DNA from: Prosthecodimorpha hirschii | GTDB lineage: Bacteria; Pseudomonadota; Alphaproteobacteria; Rhizobiales; Ancalomicrobiaceae | Assembly (NCBI RefSeq): GCF_001305515.1 | Contig: NZ_LJYW01000001.1 | Location: 5,096,001 to 5,160,000, forward strand | Reading direction: 5' to 3' | Length of the DNA stretch: 64,000 bases | Shown: in pieces, positions 52,414 through 62,018 of the stretch | Numbering within the stretch: the first letter of the stretch is position 1 | How the letters are laid out: each line of letters starts with the position of its first letter | Notes under the pieces: generated by a model | The model's database searches: none | Told to the model about the DNA's origin: nothing | What the model saw: only the letters and a program-made list of their open reading frames with translations | Program-made: the position numbers and the translations under genes

Positions 52414-53897
52414 CGGACCATTTCCTTCGAGCCGATCGGCAGGCACAGGCCCATGCCGAGGAAGCGCCCGGCGCCGAGGATCAACGGCCCTTCGACCGGG
52501 ACGTCGAAATGCAGAACCGCGTGGGTGAGCGGCCGGCTCGCCAGCGCCGGCGGCAACCGCCATCGCGTCCAGGACGGCGCCCGGCCCGACGGCCATGCCG
52601 ACACGACGCCGTCGACGGCGGAGTGCTTGTCGGGAACCACGAGTACGGGTTCCGGCAGTCCGATGTTCCGGCAGGCTGCGGCGATCGATGCGGCCACTTC
52701 CGCGACGAGGTCGTCGCCACGTTGCTTGGTGTGCCGGTCGAGCACCAAGGGCGTCACGCTGGCGTAGTTTTGCGCCGGACCGCGGTAGCGCCACGATTGC
52801 AGTGATCGGCGATCGGGCTCGAAGGTCGGCGAGAAGCGCAGGCGAAACGGGGCGCCTGTCGCCGACGGACCCGGATCGGCGCTGCGGCTGGCGATGTCGA
52901 GCACAAGGCGGCCGGAATCCTCGTCGTCGTAGCACAGCGTGCCGACGGCCCGTCGGAAGGTGGCATCGTCGAGGATGCCGCTGCCACGCGGCGGCACCAG
53001 GGCGAAGCCGAGCACCTGCCCGTCGGCATGGGGAAAGCCGGCAAAGGCGAGCGGCACGATCGCGAGATGCGGATCCCGGCTGGGTGCGCCGTCGGCGGCA
53101 TGACCGCTGACGACGGACGGGATCCGATCGCCGTGTTCGCCGAGCCGGCCGTAGCCGTCGAGAAGCGCATCGCGGATCGCCTTGGCGACCATGGCGGCGG
53201 CACGGATGTCCGGCATCGGACCGTCGACATGTTCGAGGACCAGCCAGTCGGGGGAGAAGACCCCTTGCGGCGGGCGCTCGGCGGGTTGCGGCCGGGCACC
53301 GATCCGCGCGCCCGGGCTCGGGCGTCGCCCGTCCGCGAAGGCGCGTTCGAGTTCGCCCAATCGTCCGGGATATACACGCCGCGCGGCGGAGGTGCGCCGA
53401 TCGCAATCCGTTGAACCGGCATCGTCGCGGAATCGACAGCGGGTCAAACTTGCGGAGTGGCCGATATAGGCTGTGGCCGCAGCCAGCGCATCGAGGGCTG
53501 AGAGCAGCTCCCCATCCGACACGCTGCAGCCCCAGACGAGCCTGACGACGGCGTCGGTCGGCCGCGCTGCCGGGAAGCGGCGCGGCTGGCGGCGGCGATA
53601 GGCCGGCATCACGCTGCGGTCGGCGGACTTGCGGGTTTGTGGATCGTTGGGCGGAACGAAGCTCACTGGAGCGGTCCTGGCAACCGCGTCTGACGCCACG
53701 ATTTCCGGCGGATCCTGCCGCTCGAGCCATTCGAGCGCCCGGCGCTCGTCTTCGCGCCGGCCGCGCGCGGCCCAGGATGCGACCAGGGCCGAAAACACGC
53801 GGTCCGGCTGCGGCGGCCAGTCTGGCGCGTCGCTGTCCGGCCCGACGGCGGCGAAGGCGACGCCGGTCAGGTGCTCGATCTCGAGGACGAGGGTCAT
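52410..53897 (-). CDS. csb2: type I-G Csb2, Cas5-Cas6 fusion
   Basis: A 495-residue RAMP protein of the GSU0054 family: LVLEIEHLTGVAFAA as first strand, WPPQPDRVFSALVASWAARG, AATAYIGHSASL, and GAGRFLGMGLCLP near the end as the glycine-rich loop. It combines the Cas5 role (holding the crRNA 5' handle) with Cas6 cleavage of precursor crRNA. A histidine in HAVLHFDVPVEGPL might be catalytic, by inference. Start and stop overlap the neighbours by ATGA. Confidence 0.92.
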   Translation of the reverse strand: MTLVLEIEHLTGVAFAAVGPDSDAPDWPPQPDRVFSALVASWAARGRREDERRALEWLERQDPPEIVASDAVARTAPVSFVPPNDPQTRKSADRSVMPAYRRRQPRRFPAARPTDAVVRLVWGCSVSDGELLSALDALAAATAYIGHSASLTRCRFRDDAGSTDCDRRTSAARRVYPGRLGELERAFADGRRPSPGARIGARPQPAERPPQGVFSPDWLVLEHVDGPMPDIRAAAMVAKAIRDALLDGYGRLGEHGDRIPSVVSGHAADGAPSRDPHLAIVPLAFAGFPHADGQVLGFALVPPRGSGILDDATFRRAVGTLCYDDEDSGRLVLDIASRSADPGPSATGAPFRLRFSPTFEPDRRSLQSWRYRGPAQNYASVTPLVLDRHTKQRGDDLVAEVAASIAAACRNIGLPEPVLVVPDKHSAVDGVVSAWPSGRAPSWTRWRLPPALASRPLTHAVLHFDVPVEGPLILGAGRFLGMGLCLPIGSKEMVR

Positions 53898-55108
53898 TCC
53901 TCCTCCCCGGCTTCGCCGCCCTTGTCCTGGAGCGCCAGTTCCTGGCTCCGGCGCACGATCTCGACCAGCTTCGGTTGCGGTTCGAGCCGGATCGGCGCGT
54001 CGGCGAAGACGAAGCCGGCGCGTGTGGCCGCCGCGAGCGCATCGGCGTAGAGCTTGCGGGCGCCGTCCCGGTCGATCACCACGGCATCGGTCGAACCGTC
54101 GGCATGCACGAGTTCGAGCGGCGCTCGCCCGTCGCAAACGAGGTCGCAGCGAGACCTGAGCGCGTAGCCACGTGCATCCTGCTCGGTGACGGCCAGAAGG
54201 CCGAGCGCCGTGAGCAGCGTGCGGCCGGCGGAATCCTTCTCGGGCGTGCCGAAGCGCAGCCGGCGCAGCGCCGCGAAGCTGATGACGACCATGTGCTCGA
54301 CGTGATCGCAGGTGACGCCGAGCGGCTGGACCGACGGCGCGATATTGCCATGGTTGATCTCGGACGGGCGAACTTCCTTGGCCTTGGCCCCGGCGCCGGC
54401 CTTGTCGACGTCCCAGCCCTTTTCGCCCTTGAAGACCTCGACCCGGCGCAGAATGCCGAGGGGGTCGATCCGGCTACCCGTCCGGCGACCCGCAGTGCGG
54501 GTTTCGATCTCTCCGGTGCGCTGGTTCGGGACTTCGTCCACGGGCGTATCGATCGCGACGATTTCCGAGACGAGGCAGCGTGCGAATTTCGCGCCGATGC
54601 CGCCGCCTTCGCCGGTCGAATGCCACGAGCCGAACAGCAATGCCGTCGGTGAAACCTCGAGGAGCGCGCCGGGATCGCCGGTCTTGATGCGCTTGCCGAC
54701 ATCGCTGTCCATGAACGGTTGGCCGCCGAGCGTGCTGTCCCGCAAAATGGCGTCATAGACGCGGTGCGGTGCATCGAGCGAGGTGATCTCGGTCAGTCCG
54801 GTCAGGTCCTTGCCGCGAAAGTCGACGACGACGTGCGGAATGGCGGCCACGCCGTCGCGCAGCGCACCGAGAAGCGCCTCCTCCAGGCGGTTTGCCTGGG
54901 ACTGCACACTGTCGACGAGCACGCACCAGACCTCGCCTTCACTCCGGCGGCGACGTTCGAAGACATGGCGCGGCTGGGCATTTCGGCCGTCTCCGGGGTA
55001 GGTCGGCGGAAAGATCTTGTCGCCCTGGCCGCCAACCGGCTGCAGACGCTGTCGTCGGCGGAGGGCGGCATCGGTGGCGACCATCCCTGCGAGCCTCGAA
55101 AGGTCCAT
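53894..55108 (-). CDS. csb1: type I-G Csb1, Cas7 family
   Basis: A 404-residue RAMP protein of the GSU0053 family, the backbone of the crRNA complex: KIFPPTYPGDGRNAQPRHVFE, VLVDSVQSQANRLEEALL, SLDAPHRVYDAILRDS, PTALLFGSWHSTGEGGGIGAKFARCLVSEIVA, SEINHGNIAPSVQPLGVTCDH. The ATG at 55108 follows GGGAGGCGGGA. It is the first gene of the cas operon, with a divergent WYL regulator upstream. Confidence 0.94.
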   Translation of the reverse strand: MDLSRLAGMVATDAALRRRQRLQPVGGQGDKIFPPTYPGDGRNAQPRHVFERRRRSEGEVWCVLVDSVQSQANRLEEALLGALRDGVAAIPHVVVDFRGKDLTGLTEITSLDAPHRVYDAILRDSTLGGQPFMDSDVGKRIKTGDPGALLEVSPTALLFGSWHSTGEGGGIGAKFARCLVSEIVAIDTPVDEVPNQRTGEIETRTAGRRTGSRIDPLGILRRVEVFKGEKGWDVDKAGAGAKAKEVRPSEINHGNIAPSVQPLGVTCDHVEHMVVISFAALRRLRFGTPEKDSAGRTLLTALGLLAVTEQDARGYALRSRCDLVCDGRAPLELVHADGSTDAVVIDRDGARKLYADALAAATRAGFVFADAPIRLEPQPKLVEIVRRSQELALQDKGGEAGEEE

Positions 55109-55203
55109 TCCCGCCTCCCATCCATCATCCCATTAACTATGCGCATACTTTCTTGTGGGACAATTGCCGTGTCAAGACGGATCCCCGCAAAGACAGGTTG
55201 AGG
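55109..55203. promoter_or_regulatory. divergent promoter region of csb1 and the WYL regulator
   Basis: On the minus strand TTGACA (55175-55170) fits a -35 box for csb1, with an AT-rich stretch containing CATAGTTAAT downstream, though the -10 is not clear. GGGAGGCGGGA is the csb1 ribosome binding site. GGTTGAGG precedes the regulator start. This short region is the natural target of the WYL protein. Confidence 0.55.
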
Positions 55204-56088
55204 ATGCACGAAGGCGGCGAGGATATCCACAGCGGGGACCGGGCGGGGCTGCGCTGGAGCGTCGAGCGGCGGCTGGACTTCGTCGAGCGGCGCCTGGTCT
55301 GGGAGGGGCGGATCAATCGGTCGGATCTGGTCGAGCGTTTCGGGGTCTCGCCCAACCAGGCGACGGCCGATCTGAAGCGCTTCGAGGCCGCCCGGCCCGG
55401 CGCGCTCGTCTACGATACCCGGGCGCGCACCTACCGCGCGGGTCCCGGGCTCCGGCCGGCCGACGCGGCCGACACGGGCGACCTGTTGCGCGAATTCCGC
55501 CTGATCGCCGAGGGGGTCATGCCGGCCTCCGACGGCACGCTCGCGGCAGGACCGCCGCTCGCCGTCGCCGAGGCGCCGCTGCGCCGCGTCGAACCGGCGA
55601 CGCTCGCCGCCGTCGTGACCGCGATCCGGGACGGTCGCGAACTGGCCGCCGTCTATCGCTCCTTCACCACGCCGGAGCCACGCCGCCGCCGCCTCGAGCC
55701 CCACGCGCTGGTCTTCGACGGCTTCCGCTGGCACGCCCGCGCCCGCGACATCGGGACCGACCGGTTCAAGGACTTCGTGCTCGGCCGCCTGTCCGAGGCC
55801 GCACTCGGGGCCCGGGCGACCGGCGATCCGTCACGCGATCTCGACTGGCATCAGACGGTCGACCTGGTGATCGCCCCGCATCCGGATCTCGCCCCGCACC
55901 AGCGCGCCGCGGTCGAGGCGGACTACGGCATGACCGACGGCCGCCGGGTGCTGACCTGTCGCCGGGCCGTCGAATACTATGTCCGCCTTCGGCTCGGCCT
56001 GGTCCCCGGCCACGAAGGACTGAAGGCCACGGATCAGCATATCGTCCTCGTGTCGTCGACCGCGAGACCGGGCGAAGGCGGCAATTGA
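55204..56088 (+). CDS. WYL-domain transcriptional regulator
   Basis: A 294-residue protein with an N-terminal winged helix (RLDFVERRLVWEGRINRSDLVERFGVSPNQATADLKRFEA) and a central WYL-type module (AVYRSFTTPEPRRRRLEPHALVFDGFRWHARARDIGTDRFKDFVLGRL). The last 90 residues form a WYL C-terminal extension. The start at 55204 is taken from the purine-rich GGTTGAGG just before it. Many WYL proteins next to cas operons repress or activate them, often by sensing nucleic acid. Its divergent placement makes it the probable controller of this I-G locus. Confidence 0.88.
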   Translation: MHEGGEDIHSGDRAGLRWSVERRLDFVERRLVWEGRINRSDLVERFGVSPNQATADLKRFEAARPGALVYDTRARTYRAGPGLRPADAADTGDLLREFRLIAEGVMPASDGTLAAGPPLAVAEAPLRRVEPATLAAVVTAIRDGRELAAVYRSFTTPEPRRRRLEPHALVFDGFRWHARARDIGTDRFKDFVLGRLSEAALGARATGDPSRDLDWHQTVDLVIAPHPDLAPHQRAAVEADYGMTDGRRVLTCRRAVEYYVRLRLGLVPGHEGLKATDQHIVLVSSTARPGEGGN

Positions 56089-56183
56089 TGCGGCGTTCGA
56101 ACGAGTAGGCTGCCGGAAGGCACGCCGAACCCGCCATTCCGACATCTCCCGGGCTTGTTCCCGGAAACCCGCGAGCCCGGCCG

Positions 56184-57344
56184 TCACGCCGTGAAATCCG
56201 TGAAGGTGCGCAGGAAGCGGCGGTCGATGTGGTCCTTCCAGGCCCAGACCCAGCGTCCCTCGAAGGCGAGCCAGGGTCCGCGGCCGCCGATCGCGCGGCC
56301 GTCGGCGGTCGCGATCAGGACCAGGAACCGGCGCTGCGGGCGGTAGTCCCGCAACGGCGTGCCGCGCGCCAGGGCGATCAGGTTCTCGGCCAGGATCGGG
56401 CCCTGGCGCACGGCGAAGACGCCGGCCTTCTCGCGCGGGCTCGCCACCATGGCGGCGCAGTCGCCGGCGGCGAGGATCGTCGGGTCAGTCAGGCTCTGCA
56501 GCGTCGGGCCGACCGCGACGCTGCCGTCCGGCGCCAGGGCGAGCCCGGTCGTGGCAAGCCATGCGGGCGCCCGTGCCCTGGTCGAGACCAGCACCGCATC
56601 GGCGGCGATCGCGGCGCCGGCCGCCGTCCTGACATGGTCGGGTTCGATCGCGACCACGCGCGCCTCGCCGTGAACCGCGATCCCGCGCGCGGCGAGGGCG
56701 CGCGCGACGCGTCGGCGGATGCCGGCATTGAGCGTCGGGACGAGCGGTGCGGCGGTGACCAGGGCGAAGGCGAAGCCATCCGGGTCGCGGCCGGCGGCGG
56801 CCGCATCGGCGCGCAACCGGGCGTGCAGCGCGAGGACCAGTTCGACGCCGGCCGCACCGCCGCCGATCACGACGATCCGCCGCGGGCCGTCGGGGCGGGC
56901 GGCCGCGGCGCGCAGGGCCTCCAGCCGATCCAGAAAGCCGCCGATCGGCTTGACCGCCACGGCATGCCGGTCGGCGCCGGCCATCTCCGAGAGATCGGGC
57001 GTGATGCCGACATCGATCGACAGGAGATCGTAGGCGACGGGCGGGTGACCTTCGAGACGGACCGTCCGCGCCGCACGGTCGATGCCGTTCGCGGCGGCAT
57101 GGATCAGACGGGTGCCGGTCGCGGCCGCCAGCCGGACGAGGTCGATATGGATCTCGTCGCGCCGGTAGAGGCCGGCGACATGGCCGGGCAGCATGCCCGA
57201 ATAGGGCGTGTCGAGATCGCGCGCGATCAGCGTCAGCGGGATCCCGGACCGCTGCGCCGCCGCCATCCGGGTCATGACCTGGACATGGGCATGGCCGCCG
57301 CCGACCAGCACGATGCCATGTCGGCGGGCGCCGGATGCGCTCAT
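56184..57344 (-). CDS. FAD-dependent pyridine nucleotide-disulfide oxidoreductase, NDH-2/SelD-associated type
   Basis: A 386-residue flavoprotein: VLVGGGHAHVQVMTRM at the start, DTPYSGMLPGHVAGLY, IVVIGGGAAGVELVLALHARL as the NAD(P) motif and ILAAGDCAAMVASP as the second FAD contact. The wording matches the oxidoreductase half of selenophosphate-synthetase fusions and related single proteins. It probably oxidises NADH with a quinone or other acceptor. No SelD domain is attached here. The C-terminus ends WAWKDHIDRRFLRTF. Confidence 0.88.
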   Translation of the reverse strand: MSASGARRHGIVLVGGGHAHVQVMTRMAAAQRSGIPLTLIARDLDTPYSGMLPGHVAGLYRRDEIHIDLVRLAAATGTRLIHAAANGIDRAARTVRLEGHPPVAYDLLSIDVGITPDLSEMAGADRHAVAVKPIGGFLDRLEALRAAAARPDGPRRIVVIGGGAAGVELVLALHARLRADAAAAGRDPDGFAFALVTAAPLVPTLNAGIRRRVARALAARGIAVHGEARVVAIEPDHVRTAAGAAIAADAVLVSTRARAPAWLATTGLALAPDGSVAVGPTLQSLTDPTILAAGDCAAMVASPREKAGVFAVRQGPILAENLIALARGTPLRDYRPQRRFLVLIATADGRAIGGRGPWLAFEGRWVWAWKDHIDRRFLRTFTDFTA

Positions 57345-57372
57345 CGGTTGTCGCCCGCCGTCCCGGGACGGG

Positions 57373-57624
57373 TCACTCGTAGCCGCGCGGGGGGCGGAGC
57401 AGGTTGCTCAGCAGCCAGTAGGGGATGACGAAGAGGGCGCCGAGGAACATGCGCGGCATGGCCCAGTCGATGCCCCGGAGCACCAGGGTGGCCGCCTCTT
57501 CCGGCGTCAGATTGACATGCGAGAGCAGCATGGCGGTCGAGATGTTGAAATAGGCCAGCACCACGCCGGTCGCCAGCGAGGCGACGGCGATCTTCAGGAG
57601 CGAGGCGACGAAACGGACGAGCAT
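57373..57624 (-). CDS. small membrane protein, DUF6460-like
   Basis: An 83-residue protein with two hydrophobic segments: LLKIAVASLATGVVLAYF and MFLGALFVIPYWLLSNL, separated by an amphipathic part (LTPEEAATLVLRGIDWAMP). This pattern is the DUF6460 type found in Hyphomicrobiales. Function is unknown. The start at 57624 is preferred over a longer frame because the upstream residues are proline/arginine-rich and unlike the family. It lies 28 bases before the FAD oxidoreductase on the same strand. Confidence 0.75.
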   Translation of the reverse strand: MLVRFVASLLKIAVASLATGVVLAYFNISTAMLLSHVNLTPEEAATLVLRGIDWAMPRMFLGALFVIPYWLLSNLLRPPRGYE

Positions 57625-57855
57625 GTCACGACCGGCGATGGCGCAAGGGATGCGCGAGCCGGCCCCACCTGGCCGTCGGCCGGACGGCGGAACCGGCATC
57701 GCGCTGGAACGCCGAACAGAAATGCCACGGATCCGGTTACGAAATCGAAAACCATGCAGACCGGCTGCCGGCGCGATCGGCCCGGCCGGTCGCGGTCGTC
57801 CCGGCATGGTCCGATCGATGCGCTCGGCCCCGCATCGGCGGGCTTCGAAGGCGTA

Positions 57856-59610
57856 TCAGCGGGCCTCGAAGCTGCCGAAGGGGGTCTCCGCGGTGACCAC
57901 GGCGGCGATCGGGTCGGCAAAGGTGCCGCCGATGCGGATCGGGATCTCCAGCTTGCGCGCCTCGGCGGTGCGCGGCTCGCCGGCCCGGTCCGGCATGGTC
58001 ATGCGGCCGCGCAGGGAGAGCAGGCCGCTCGCCAGCGACGCCTCGCCGGTGACCCGGGCGGAGAGCAGCGGACCGTCGGCATCCAGCCGTCCGATGCGCA
58101 GGGCGTGCCCGGTCAGGCCGGCCTCCAGCACGACGCGGGTGAAGGTCGGCGCGCGCGCCGCGACCGGGTTCGAGAAGGCGATCGGCAGGAAGCGCGCGCC
58201 GGAGGCGACGGCATCGACCGCGGCCACGACCAGATTGCGCGCTTCCGCGCCGATGCGGCCTTCGAGCCCGCCGACCAGACCGCCCAGGGTCCGGCCGTTG
58301 GCCTCGCCCTCGAAGGAGACGGCGAGATCGCCGTCCTGGATGCCGTTCAGGCCGAGGGTCCGCGCCACGCCGGCGGCGGCGAGGCCGGAGCCGGCAAAGC
58401 GGCCGGTGGCCCGATAGCCGTCGCCGCGCGGCTCGCCGCGCAGCACCGCCCGGAGCGAGCCGCCGAAGGCCGCGGCGTCGGCGATCTCGGCGTCCAGGCG
58501 GCCGTCCTTGACCAGCAGCGTCGCCGCGACCTTGTCCAGGCCGCCCGTCGTCCCGAGCCGCAGCTGGGAGGCCGAAAGGCGCAGGTCCAGATCCGCCCGC
58601 CCGAGCGCGGCGGCATCGATCCCGGTCTGGCGCCAGTGCCCGTCGGCGAGGGCGGCGCGGTAGCGTCCGAGGTCGAGCTGGTCCCAGGCCAACGTCGCGC
58701 GCACCTGCGGCCGGGGGGCGTCGAGGCGGACCGAGACAACGCCGTCGGCGGCATTGCCGTCGAGCTTCAGCCGCGCATCGGCCACGGTCGCCGCATAGCC
58801 GAGCGAGCGCAGGCGACCCGACAGGGCGAAGTCGCGCAGCAGCGGGCCGGATGCGATCGATCCGCCGAGCCAGGCGGCGGCGCGGCCGAGATCGGCGGCG
58901 GCGACTTCGAGCACGCCGTCGAGCTGCAGCGTGTCGGCGATCAGGCCCTTGCCGTCGAAGGCGACGCGCAGGGCGCGGCTGCTCAGCGAGCCGGCCATCT
59001 GGCCGCTCTCGCCCTCGGCCAGCGCCCGCGGACCCTGGCCTTGCAGCACGAGGGCGACGGCCTCGCCGCGCCAGCGGAAATTCGCCTCGACGCTCGCCCC
59101 GCCGCGCAGCCGCGGCCAGACGAAGGCGGCCGACAGGCCATCGAAAGTCTCGCTGCGGCCGGTCGCCGGGTCGGTGACCTGCACCCGGCCGTCGTCGATG
59201 GTCACGCGCCCGGGTTCCAGCGCGGCGAGCGCCGCCCGGTTCGGCACCAGCGCCTCGCCCGACAGGCTCCGCTCGAGCCGGAGCACCGGCGCGCGCAGTC
59301 CGATCTCGGCGATGCTGATTCGGCCGGCCAGCAGCGGCAGGATGTCGAGACGGACGACCAGCGTCTTCATCTCGGCGATCGGCTCGGCACGCCCGGCCAG
59401 CATCACGCGCGGGGCCTCGAAACGGACCTTCAGCGTCGGGATCACGGAAACGTCCGGGGTGCCGAGGATCTCGACCGGGCCGCCGATCATCTTGGCCAGG
59501 CTTGTGGCCAGTTCGGCGCGCACGAGCTCGGTCGGGACCATCTGCCGGGCCGCCACGAGGCTCAGCGCAAATCCGCCGCAGAAGGCCAAGCCGAACAGGA
59601 GTTTCTTCAT
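57856..59610 (-). CDS. AsmA family protein
   Basis: A 584-residue protein with one N-terminal membrane anchor (LLFGLAFCGGFALSLVAA, residues 4-21) and a long periplasmic part rich in beta-strand repeats: GTPDVSVIPTLKVRFEAPRV, IAEIGLRAPVLRLERSL, VTIDDGRVQVTD, ending in IPIRIGGTFADPIAAV. AsmA-like proteins bridge the envelope and affect lipid transport to the outer membrane. The start at 59610 gives the anchor. The upstream 317-base gap separates it from the divergent acetoacetyl-CoA synthetase. Confidence 0.88.
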   Translation of the reverse strand: MKKLLFGLAFCGGFALSLVAARQMVPTELVRAELATSLAKMIGGPVEILGTPDVSVIPTLKVRFEAPRVMLAGRAEPIAEMKTLVVRLDILPLLAGRISIAEIGLRAPVLRLERSLSGEALVPNRAALAALEPGRVTIDDGRVQVTDPATGRSETFDGLSAAFVWPRLRGGASVEANFRWRGEAVALVLQGQGPRALAEGESGQMAGSLSSRALRVAFDGKGLIADTLQLDGVLEVAAADLGRAAAWLGGSIASGPLLRDFALSGRLRSLGYAATVADARLKLDGNAADGVVSVRLDAPRPQVRATLAWDQLDLGRYRAALADGHWRQTGIDAAALGRADLDLRLSASQLRLGTTGGLDKVAATLLVKDGRLDAEIADAAAFGGSLRAVLRGEPRGDGYRATGRFAGSGLAAAGVARTLGLNGIQDGDLAVSFEGEANGRTLGGLVGGLEGRIGAEARNLVVAAVDAVASGARFLPIAFSNPVAARAPTFTRVVLEAGLTGHALRIGRLDADGPLLSARVTGEASLASGLLSLRGRMTMPDRAGEPRTAEARKLEIPIRIGGTFADPIAAVVTAETPFGSFEAR

Positions 59611-59927
59611 CCGTCCTCGAACCTGTCTGAGGCGAGAGACCGGGACCACCCGAGACGCCGACACGCGCTGTCGATAGCGGATGGAGTCTGCCCGAAGCAA
59701 GCCCTCAAGGCAAATGCCGCCGGCTTGCCGGCCCGGCCGGTGCCCAGAACGGGGCGGAGGCTCCGCCCGGTCCCCCAGGCCGGGCGGCTAAGATGATGAT
59801 TTCGCGGTCGGATCGCCCGGGACTCCGACGGGCCGCCGCAAGCATATTTTGACCGCGCGGCCGGCTGCCTTTATGCCAGGAGTGCGGTGCGGCAGGATGG
59901 GACGCGCTGCCGAAGGGGAGATGACGA
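59611..59927. promoter_or_regulatory. divergent gap between asmA-like and aacS genes
   Basis: This 317-base region has no gene. A GC-rich hairpin-like patch (GGGGCGGAGGCTCCGCCC around 59754-59771) and a mixed AT patch near 59790-59860 are visible. GGGGAGATGACGA is the ribosome binding site of the gene at 59928. Promoter boxes could not be fixed. Confidence 0.45.
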
Positions 59928-61910
59928 ATGACCGCCTTGGAGTCCGCCGCAACGCACGAGCCGCGCCCCCTGTGGAAGCCCGATCCGGCCGAGGTGGCCG
60001 CCAGCGCCTTCGCGGCCTTCGCGGCCGAGGCGGGACGGCGCGCCGGCACGAGCTTCGCGGATTTCGACGCCCTGCACGCCTGGTCGATCGCCGATCGCGA
60101 GGCCTTCTGGGACTTGGTCTGGGACTTCGGCGGCGTGATCGGCGAGAAGGGCGAACGCCGTCTCCTCGACGGCGACAGGATGCCGGGCGCGCAGTTCTTT
60201 CCCGACGCGCGCCTGAACTTCGCCGAGAACCTGCTGCGCAAGTCCGACGACACCACCGCGATCGTCTATCGCGCCGAGGACAAGCGCGAAGGCCGGATGA
60301 GCTGGCGCGAACTGAACGATCTGGTCTCGCGCCTGCAGCAGGCGCTGGAGACCGAAGGGGTGGCGGTCGGCGACCGGGTCTGCGCCATGCTGCCGAACGG
60401 CCCGGAGGCGGTCGCCTGTATGCTGGCGGTTGCGTCGCTCGGCGCGGTCTGGTCGTCCTGCTCGCCGGATTTCGGCGAGCGCGGCGTGCTCGACCGCTTC
60501 GGCCAGATCGAGCCGAAGGTGTTCATCACCTGCGACGGCTATTGGTACGGCGGCAAGACCATCGATGTCGGCGACAAGGTCGCTGCCGTCGCCGGCCAGT
60601 TGCCGACGGCCCGAAAGGTGGTGATCGTCGACCAACTCGGGGTCGCCGATGCGCTCGCGGCCCGGCTGCCGAACGGCGTCGGCTTCGCGGCCTTCACGGC
60701 CGGCTTCGACGCCAAGCCGCCGCGCTTCGTGCGCGTCGCCTTCAACCAGCCGCTCTATATCCTGTTCTCGTCGGGCACCACGGGCGTGCCGAAATGCATC
60801 GTCCACGGCGTCGGCGGCACGCTGCTGCAGCATCTGAAGGAGCACAAGCTCCATGCCGGGGTGAAGCCCGGCGACCGGGTCTTCTATTTCACCACCCTCG
60901 GCTGGATGATGTGGAACTGGCTCGTCTCGGCGCTGGCCGCGGAGGCGACGCTGATCCTGTTCGACGGCTCGCCCTTCGCGCCGAGCCCGGCCGTGCTCTG
61001 GGACATGGCGGCGGCCGAGCGGGTGACGCTGTTCGGCACCTCGGCGAAATATATCGACTCGATCGCCAAGGAAGGCCTGCGGCCGCGCGACACCCACGAC
61101 CTCTCGGCCCTGAAGATGATCTGCTCGACCGGCTCGCCGCTGGCGCCGGAGAGCTTCGGCTACGTCTACGAGGCGATCAAGCCGACCGTGCATCTCGCCT
61201 CGATCTCCGGCGGCACCGACATCGTCTCCTGCTTCGTGCTCGGCATTCCGGACAAGCCGGTCTGGAAGGGCGAGATCCAGGGGCCGGGTCTCGGCCTCGC
61301 CGTCGATGTCTATGACGATGCCGGCCGGCCGGTCCGCGGGGAGAAGGGCGAACTGGTCTGCGCCAAGGCCTTCCCGTGCATGCCGGTGATGTTCTGGAAC
61401 GATCCGACCGGCGCCAAGTATCGCGCGGCCTATTTCGAGCGCTTCCCGAATGTCTGGTGCCATGGCGACTTCGCCGAATGGACCGAACACGGCGGCATGA
61501 TCATCCATGGCCGGTCGGACGCGACGCTCAATCCGGGCGGCGTGCGCATCGGCACGGCGGAGATCTACGCCCAGGTCGAGCAGATCCCGGAGGTCATCGA
61601 AGCCCTGGCGATCGGGCAGGACTGGGACGGCGACGTGCGCATCGTGCTGTTCGTCCGGCTGAAGCCCGGCGTCGCGCTGGACGAGGCGCTGATCGGCCGC
61701 ATCAAGGCGAAGATCCGCACCGGCGCCTCGCCGCGCCATGTCCCGGCCCGGATCGTGGCGGTGGCCGACATCCCGCGCACCAAGTCCGGCAAGATCGTCG
61801 AACTCGCCGTGCGCGAGGTCGTCCACGGCCGCCCGGTCAAGAATGTCGAGGCCCTGGCCAACCCGGACGCGCTCGCGCTCTTCGCCGGGATCGAGGATCT
61901 GGCGCGCTGA
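59928..61910 (+). CDS. aacS: acetoacetyl-CoA synthetase
   Basis: A 660-residue adenylate-forming enzyme. Family marks: [37 protein letters not shown], the ATP loop [57 protein letters not shown] and the C-terminal lysine motif [19 protein letters not shown]. It activates acetoacetate to acetoacetyl-CoA, linking ketone bodies or PHB turnover to central metabolism. The start has a strong GGGGAGATGACGA site. A terminator follows immediately. Confidence 0.95.
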   Translation: MTALESAATHEPRPLWKPDPAEVAASAFAAFAAEAGRRAGTSFADFDALHAWSIADREAFWDLVWDFGGVIGEKGERRLLDGDRMPGAQFFPDARLNFAENLLRKSDDTTAIVYRAEDKREGRMSWRELNDLVSRLQQALETEGVAVGDRVCAMLPNGPEAVACMLAVASLGAVWSSCSPDFGERGVLDRFGQIEPKVFITCDGYWYGGKTIDVGDKVAAVAGQLPTARKVVIVDQLGVADALAARLPNGVGFAAFTAGFDAKPPRFVRVAFNQPLYILFSSGTTGVPKCIVHGVGGTLLQHLKEHKLHAGVKPGDRVFYFTTLGWMMWNWLVSALAAEATLILFDGSPFAPSPAVLWDMAAAERVTLFGTSAKYIDSIAKEGLRPRDTHDLSALKMICSTGSPLAPESFGYVYEAIKPTVHLASISGGTDIVSCFVLGIPDKPVWKGEIQGPGLGLAVDVYDDAGRPVRGEKGELVCAKAFPCMPVMFWNDPTGAKYRAAYFERFPNVWCHGDFAEWTEHGGMIIHGRSDATLNPGGVRIGTAEIYAQVEQIPEVIEALAIGQDWDGDVRIVLFVRLKPGVALDEALIGRIKAKIRTGASPRHVPARIVAVADIPRTKSGKIVELAVREVVHGRPVKNVEALANPDALALFAGIEDLAR

Positions 61911-61918
61911 CGTGAAAA

Positions 61919-61969
61919 GCCGGGCGCCGTCGGCCGCAGGGCGGTCCCGACGGCGCCCGGCCCCTTTTT
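61919..61969. terminator. bidirectional rho-independent terminator
   Basis: A perfect 15-base stem GCCGGGCGCCGTCGG / CCGACGGCGCCCGGC is followed by CCC and TTTTT on the plus strand and preceded by AAAA, giving a short T-run for the minus strand too. It lies between the converging aacS gene and the dehydrogenase gene ending at 62019. Confidence 0.88.
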
Positions 61970-62018
61970 CGATCCGGACGGCTTCGCCGTGAGGCCTGTT
62001 CCCGGACGGCTCGGGCCG

